DNA from: Massilia sp. WG5
GTDB lineage: Bacteria; Pseudomonadota; Gammaproteobacteria; Burkholderiales; Burkholderiaceae_D
Length of the DNA stretch: 64,000 nt
Direction: 5' to 3'
NCBI RefSeq assembly: GCF_001412595.2
Contig: NZ_CP012640.2
Coordinates: forward strand, 5,456,001 to 5,520,000
Numbering within the stretch: the first letter of the stretch is position 1; the number at the start of each line of letters is the position of its first letter. Shown piece after piece: positions 60,450-64,000 of the stretch. The notes under the pieces were generated by a model. It saw only the letters and a program-made list of their open reading frames with translations, did not search any database and was not told where the DNA came from. Position numbers and translations under genes: made by a program.

Positions 60450-60653
60450 ATGCAAGCAGTTAAGCAAAAAAAACCAAAGAAAGAATATAGATTTCTGAAT
60501 ACTGTAATGAATGACGAGTTGATGGATGATGCGGACTTCATAAGGGCCGAAGGCTATAACCTACAGCAGTTAATAAGAAACTTCGTCAAGAACACCGCTC
60601 AACAAGTCCGAGAGGCAAAGGAGCAAGGAACTATGGTTTATATCGGTAAATAA
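60450..60653 (+). CDS. Small ribbon-helix-helix-like protein, possible iteron or operator binder
   Basis: A 67-residue basic protein: QAVKQKKPKKEYRFLNTVMNDELMDDADFIRAEGYNLQQLIRNFVKNTAQQV. A strand (YRFLNTVM) followed by two helices fits the ribbon-helix-helix (CopG/Arc) fold, but the sequence is too short to be sure. AGGAGA is 5-6 bases before the ATG. It stands between the repeat array and the primase-helicase gene, the place where plasmids and satellites encode a copy-number or transcription regulator. Confidence 0.6.
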   Translation: MQAVKQKKPKKEYRFLNTVMNDELMDDADFIRAEGYNLQQLIRNFVKNTAQQVREAKEQGTMVYIGK

Positions 60654-60654
60654 A

Positions 60655-60680
60655 AAAGCGACCTTCGCCAAGATCGCTTT
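60655..60680 (+). terminator. Weak hairpin after the small regulator gene
   Basis: AAAGCGA (60655-60661) pairs with TCGCTTT (60674-60680) around a 12-base loop. The T-run is only three bases, so it may weaken but not stop transcription toward the primase-helicase gene. Confidence 0.4.
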
Positions 60681-60740
60681 CACAAATACCCATAACTAAT
60701 AAACGAGGAAATGGTAGACAGATAATTTAAAGGTATCTCT

Positions 60741-62678
60741 ATGAATAATAATAAAAATAATGAAAATGTCAATAACGACGGCAGCAGTTTAAAATCCCTA
60801 TTGCAAAAAGTCATTGATGGCACAGCTACAGAAGAAGAGAAAAAAACGGTTTTAAATCTTGCATCCAATGACCAAGCTAAGCCCGAAGCTGAGCCACTAA
60901 CGGACGCTTTTGGGGGCGTCTATAATTCTGATTTGATGTTTGATGGAATGCTTTTTTCCACCAAATACGACCTTCAAGAATACCTCAAATACAAAGAACA
61001 GTTTAAACACTCATGCATCGTTGATGTCAACGGCAAGCCAGCCTTCGTCACCAAGAAGAAACTAAAAGACGGTACGATTCATGAGAAATTTATGACCTTT
61101 CAGAATGCGAAAGATTTCTATCTTCAGGAACACTTCAATGTCGTTGACTTGTCAAAAGGGCTTCCGAAGAAAACTACAAAACACTTCTTCCCTATGTGGT
61201 TAATGGATAAGTCAACAAAAAAATATGATCGCATTGTATTTGAGCCAAATTCGGAGAAAGTAGAAGATAGCGATTACAACCTTTGGGAAGGCTATATTGA
61301 GCCAAAGGCAGGTTCAATCAAACCTTTCATGAGATATGTAAAGAATCTGATTGTTGGCACTAAACAAGACAGGAAACACTTGATACAGCTGCTTGCCTGG
61401 ACGGTTCAGAACCCTGGAAAGATTGCCGAGAACTGCATTGCTGTCAGAGGACCGCAAGGAGTCGGTAAAACAAGTTTAGGAATGCATGTAAAGGCAATCT
61501 GCCCAAGGCACACCAAGACATTCAAAAATTTTGATTTCATGACTGGATGGAATGACCACACCAAAGAAGTCAAATATTTTTTAATGGAAGAATCTGTTTG
61601 GGGCGGCGAAGTCAGCAAAGAAGGCGTTATCAAAGACTTCTTAACAGGCGGAACGAGAGAAATAAATACCAAATATTTTTCTGCTTACACCATTCCAAAC
61701 TACTCTTTTTGCATTTTCACCTCCAACGAAGATTGGCTTGCCCCTGTCGGAAAGGGTGACAGAAGGTTTAATGTCTTCGATTGCAGAGATGCCAAAAAGG
61801 GCGATCACGAATATTGGAACAAATACTACGAATGGCTTTATGGAGAGGGAAAGCACTACATCATGCATCTTCTCTTGAACCTAGACTTATCTAAGTTCAA
61901 GATCAAAGAGACTGTGATGAACGAAGCAAAAGCTGATACGCAAGCTCTAAGCTTCCGTGGAATAGATAGATTCATCCATGCTCTTCTAAGCAATGATTTA
62001 GAACTATTCGAAGCGGACGGAACCCACATTGATCTTAGTCCTTGGGATGATGGCGAATTCAAGATTGACAAGCATCTAATTATTACAGCAGTCAATGCGC
62101 TTCTAGGGAAGAATTCCATCTCACCGCACGCCGTATCCTCCGGGCTCAACAAAATCTTCAAGTTTGAAGACAACTGGAAGACTAGGTGGAAGCGCAGCAA
62201 TGGCATGTATTTCTACAAACTTCCTTCCAAGAGGGAATGCATGGAACTGTTTTCTAAACATGTAGAAATTCCGATTGACAAGCTATTCACTGACTGCACA
62301 GTAGCGGCACCGAAACCAAAGGCAGAGCAGCCCAACCAGGTGCATGCCCAGGTCAAGCTAGAAGCACCTCAGAAGCCGCTCCGTGCGCCTGTAGTCACAT
62401 CTGTAAAGCCAACCACCGCAAAGACGCCTGAACCCGTTAAAGAGCCGATGTCTCACACTTCTTGGACTCTTGATGGCAAGGAATACCATCTCAAGTTCGC
62501 TTACGACAAAGCATTGAAGGACAAAGGGATAGAACAGCCACAGCCGAGCTTCGGTGCAGGACCAAGAATGGATGAACTACTTGCTGTGTTGCGCAACGAG
62601 AGTTCCACTGAGGACGAGCGAAGCCAGGCACAAGAGGAAATACTGTCCATTGCCTATGAAAAGCATTCGTTCGGCTGA
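60741..62678 (+). CDS. Primase-helicase (DUF5906/SF3 type)
   Basis: A 645-residue replication ATPase. The N-terminal third is of phage/plasmid primase type; the ATPase core has Walker A GPQGVGKTS (residues 237-245), Walker B YFLMEES (about 279-285), sensor region FCIFTSNEDW and Arg-finger-like GKGDRRFNVFD. The C-terminal 180 residues are Pro/Lys-rich linker and a small domain. Such proteins start replication of satellites, plasmids and phages at iteron origins. The absence of other replication genes suggests it acts with host polymerase. The gene is in line with the small regulator and the iteron array upstream. Confidence 0.85.
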   Translation: MNNNKNNENVNNDGSSLKSLLQKVIDGTATEEEKKTVLNLASNDQAKPEAEPLTDAFGGVYNSDLMFDGMLFSTKYDLQEYLKYKEQFKHSCIVDVNGKPAFVTKKKLKDGTIHEKFMTFQNAKDFYLQEHFNVVDLSKGLPKKTTKHFFPMWLMDKSTKKYDRIVFEPNSEKVEDSDYNLWEGYIEPKAGSIKPFMRYVKNLIVGTKQDRKHLIQLLAWTVQNPGKIAENCIAVRGPQGVGKTSLGMHVKAICPRHTKTFKNFDFMTGWNDHTKEVKYFLMEESVWGGEVSKEGVIKDFLTGGTREINTKYFSAYTIPNYSFCIFTSNEDWLAPVGKGDRRFNVFDCRDAKKGDHEYWNKYYEWLYGEGKHYIMHLLLNLDLSKFKIKETVMNEAKADTQALSFRGIDRFIHALLSNDLELFEADGTHIDLSPWDDGEFKIDKHLIITAVNALLGKNSISPHAVSSGLNKIFKFEDNWKTRWKRSNGMYFYKLPSKRECMELFSKHVEIPIDKLFTDCTVAAPKPKAEQPNQVHAQVKLEAPQKPLRAPVVTSVKPTTAKTPEPVKEPMSHTSWTLDGKEYHLKFAYDKALKDKGIEQPQPSFGAGPRMDELLAVLRNESSTEDERSQAQEEILSIAYEKHSFG

Positions 62679-62777
62679 AGAGATTAGCTACTGTAGGGAG
62701 AAGTGCCGGGACTAGTAGCATTGTCTAGCGTGGCCGGTCACCTACCTGATACCTTGTTACCTTGTCAATAGAAGAAG

Positions 62778-62811
62778 TCGGTCTAAGGCAACACGCCGAG
62801 ACCGATTTTTT
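62778..62811 (+). terminator. Rho-independent terminator after primase-helicase
   Basis: TCGGTCT (62778-62784) and AGACCGA (62799-62805) form a stem with a 14-base loop followed by TTTTTT and then CGTC, the same tail as the other element terminators. The rest of the 242-base space to the next gene shows no further feature. Confidence 0.85.
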
Positions 62812-62920
62812 CGTCTTTTCGGCTGCTTGTGGTATGGCCGTTAACTAGTCTTCCTGTTACCATTAATCAACACAACGGTCTGTAAGACTCGGCAAATTAT
62901 TGCATAACTGACAATAACAC

Positions 62921-64000
62921 ATGAACATCGCTCAGATTGAAGAAAATGTCCAGAACCTCCTGAAGACATCAAGCCAAGCAAATTTTATCTACGACCTGTT
63001 GGGTGCATACGGAAAACCCAAAGCGTCAATCAAGAGGCTTCAGACAACAGGGACAGGCAGCTACAACCTAGCCAAGAGCGAACACGAGGTTCTATGGAAG
63101 AAGAACCTCTACTTCAAGGCTGTCCCAGACGACAGTATTCATAGCATTATTGACAACATCAGAAAAGACCAAGCCATCGCGAAGCACGAGCCGCGCTTCT
63201 TGACGGTCACGAATTTCAGCACGCTTCTTGCCGTGGACACAAGAACGGGTGAGACTTTGGACATCCCCTTCGTGGACCTCGGAAAAAACTTTGACTTCTT
63301 CCTGCCGTGGGCCGGCCTAGAAAAGACACGGTACATTCCGGAGAACCCGGCGGATGTCAAAGCAGCCGAGAAGATGGCGAAGCTGTTTGATCTCCTCAAG
63401 CAGGACAACCCTGCTCAGGACGAGAAATCAGTTCACGCACTAAATGTCTTCCTCTCTCGACTTTTATTTTGTTTCTTCGCAGAAGATACTGAAATCTTCT
63501 CTAAAAGCCTTTTCACAAACAGCATTGGCTCGCATACCGCAGAGGATGGCAGTGATCTCAGCATCTATCTGGAAAAGCTCTTCGATGTCCTGAACACTAA
63601 GGATCGTACTAAGTACGCCCAATATCTTCAAGCTTTCCCATATGTGAACGGAGGACTGTTCGCAACGAGATATGCGATTCCGCGTTTCTCGCGCAAGTCA
63701 AGAGCCATGTTGATTGAATGCGGATCGGAGCTTAACTGGTCGCAAATAAATCCCGACATTTTCGGCTCAATGTTCCAAGCGGTTATCCATCCTGACCGCC
63801 GCGGAAACATGGGGCAGCACTACACCTCAGTCCCGAACATTATGAAGGTGATAGAGCCGCTTTTCCTTAACGACCTGTACGAAGAATTCCGCCGCAGCGA
63901 AGATAGCCCGAAAAAGCTTGATGCACTCCTACGCCGTATCGAAAAGATTAAAGTATTTGACCCAGCATGCGGCTCCGGCAATTTTCTGATTATTGCTTAC
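62921..64000 (+). CDS. MmeI-like restriction-modification protein, 3' end outside window
   Basis: The frame is open from ATG 62921 to the window end (360 codons). The N-terminal part YDLLGAYGKPKASIKRLQ and LYFKAVPDD fits the MmeI_N region, the middle NPDIFGSMFQAVIHPDRRGNMGQHYTS fits the helical spacer of MmeI-like proteins, and FDPACGSGNFLI at residues 346-357 is methyltransferase motif I. These enzymes join a nuclease, a DNA methyltransferase and a target-recognition domain; only the first part is in view, and the nuclease residues of MmeI (D...EXK) are not obvious here. Motif IV and the recognition domain lie beyond the edge. Confidence 0.85.
   Translation, partial: MNIAQIEENVQNLLKTSSQANFIYDLLGAYGKPKASIKRLQTTGTGSYNLAKSEHEVLWKKNLYFKAVPDDSIHSIIDNIRKDQAIAKHEPRFLTVTNFSTLLAVDTRTGETLDIPFVDLGKNFDFFLPWAGLEKTRYIPENPADVKAAEKMAKLFDLLKQDNPAQDEKSVHALNVFLSRLLFCFFAEDTEIFSKSLFTNSIGSHTAEDGSDLSIYLEKLFDVLNTKDRTKYAQYLQAFPYVNGGLFATRYAIPRFSRKSRAMLIECGSELNWSQINPDIFGSMFQAVIHPDRRGNMGQHYTSVPNIMKVIEPLFLNDLYEEFRRSEDSPKKLDALLRRIEKIKVFDPACGSGNFLIIAY

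Larger units (their letters stand above)
53815..64000. mobile_element. Integrated defence-carrying mobile element, left part
   Basis: From the rarA junction to the end of the window the DNA is AT-richer than the host and gene style changes. It carries its own rarA, an unknown protein, a Kiwa-like pair, a DUF4365 protein, an H-NS-like protein, a 9-base iteron array, a small basic protein, a primase-helicase and the start of an MmeI-like restriction-modification gene. No integrase or transposase is visible in this half, and no structural phage genes. The replication genes make it like a satellite or an integrative plasmid-like island. The end is not in the window. Confidence 0.8.

Noticed and set aside
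53815..64000. tRNA-type integration site or integrase at the left end
   Set aside because: No tRNA-like structure exists near the junction and none of the frames in the visible part resembles a tyrosine or serine recombinase or a DDE transposase. These may lie beyond the window.

Overview
The window comes from a high-GC betaproteobacterial chromosome. Gene content and order (hemC-hemD-hemX-hemY-ppa, lolA next to rarA, PEP-CTERM proteins, Liv-type transport, a bacteriophytochrome) suggest an Oxalobacteraceae member such as Massilia or a relative. This is inferred from gene content, not from a database search. From about 53.8 kb to the end of the window the base composition becomes clearly AT-richer, and the content changes to that of an integrated mobile element whose right end lies outside the window.

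Host region, left to right: (1) a tetrapyrrole operon hemC-hemD-hemX-hemY followed by ppa (0.17-5 kb). (2) Three secreted-protein genes on the minus strand: a PEP-CTERM protein, a small exported protein and an HEXXH metalloprotease-like PA-domain protein. (3) A Liv-type ABC importer, an alpha/beta hydrolase and a TonB-dependent receptor, all minus strand. These are divergent from a LysR regulator, and the intergenic region carries three GTGCA dyads. A GNAT gene overlaps the end of the LysR gene. (4) A GGDEF(degenerate)-EAL protein. (5) A tightly overlapping respiratory operon, 20.2-32.0 kb: Alternative Complex III (actA-F), a small membrane protein, a Sco copper chaperone and a caa3-type oxidase whose subunit I has the YSHP signature of the A2 class. 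(6) A minus-strand run of seven overlapping genes, 32.0-40.3 kb: SDR, TPP enzyme, membrane protein, gluconate-dehydrogenase-like subunit 3, GMC oxidoreductase, FMN alpha-hydroxyacid oxidase and GH1-like glycosidase. (7) A GNAT/DUF482 protein, nadE, a P-II protein, a single-domain response regulator, a TRIC-like channel, a bacteriophytochrome histidine kinase, an Smr protein, trxB, ftsK, lolA and a TonB_C-domain protein.

Mobile element, 53.815 kb to end: the host rarA gene is cut after about 120 codons. Its frame runs into foreign DNA and stops at a TGA that overlaps the ATG of a complete, AT-richer second rarA, so the element seems to replace the gene it breaks. After this rarA come an unrecognised protein, a Kiwa-like pair (kwaA-kwaB), a DUF4365 nuclease-like protein, a coiled-coil protein with an H-NS-like C-terminal motif, an array of TTCTACCTT repeats resembling replication iterons, a small basic protein, an SF3 (DUF5906-type) primase-helicase, and the first 360 codons of an MmeI-like restriction-modification protein. 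No integrase or structural phage gene is visible. The set is consistent with a defence-carrying, possibly self-replicating satellite-like island that targets rarA and carries its own rarA. This is the strongest candidate in the window for an undescribed system.
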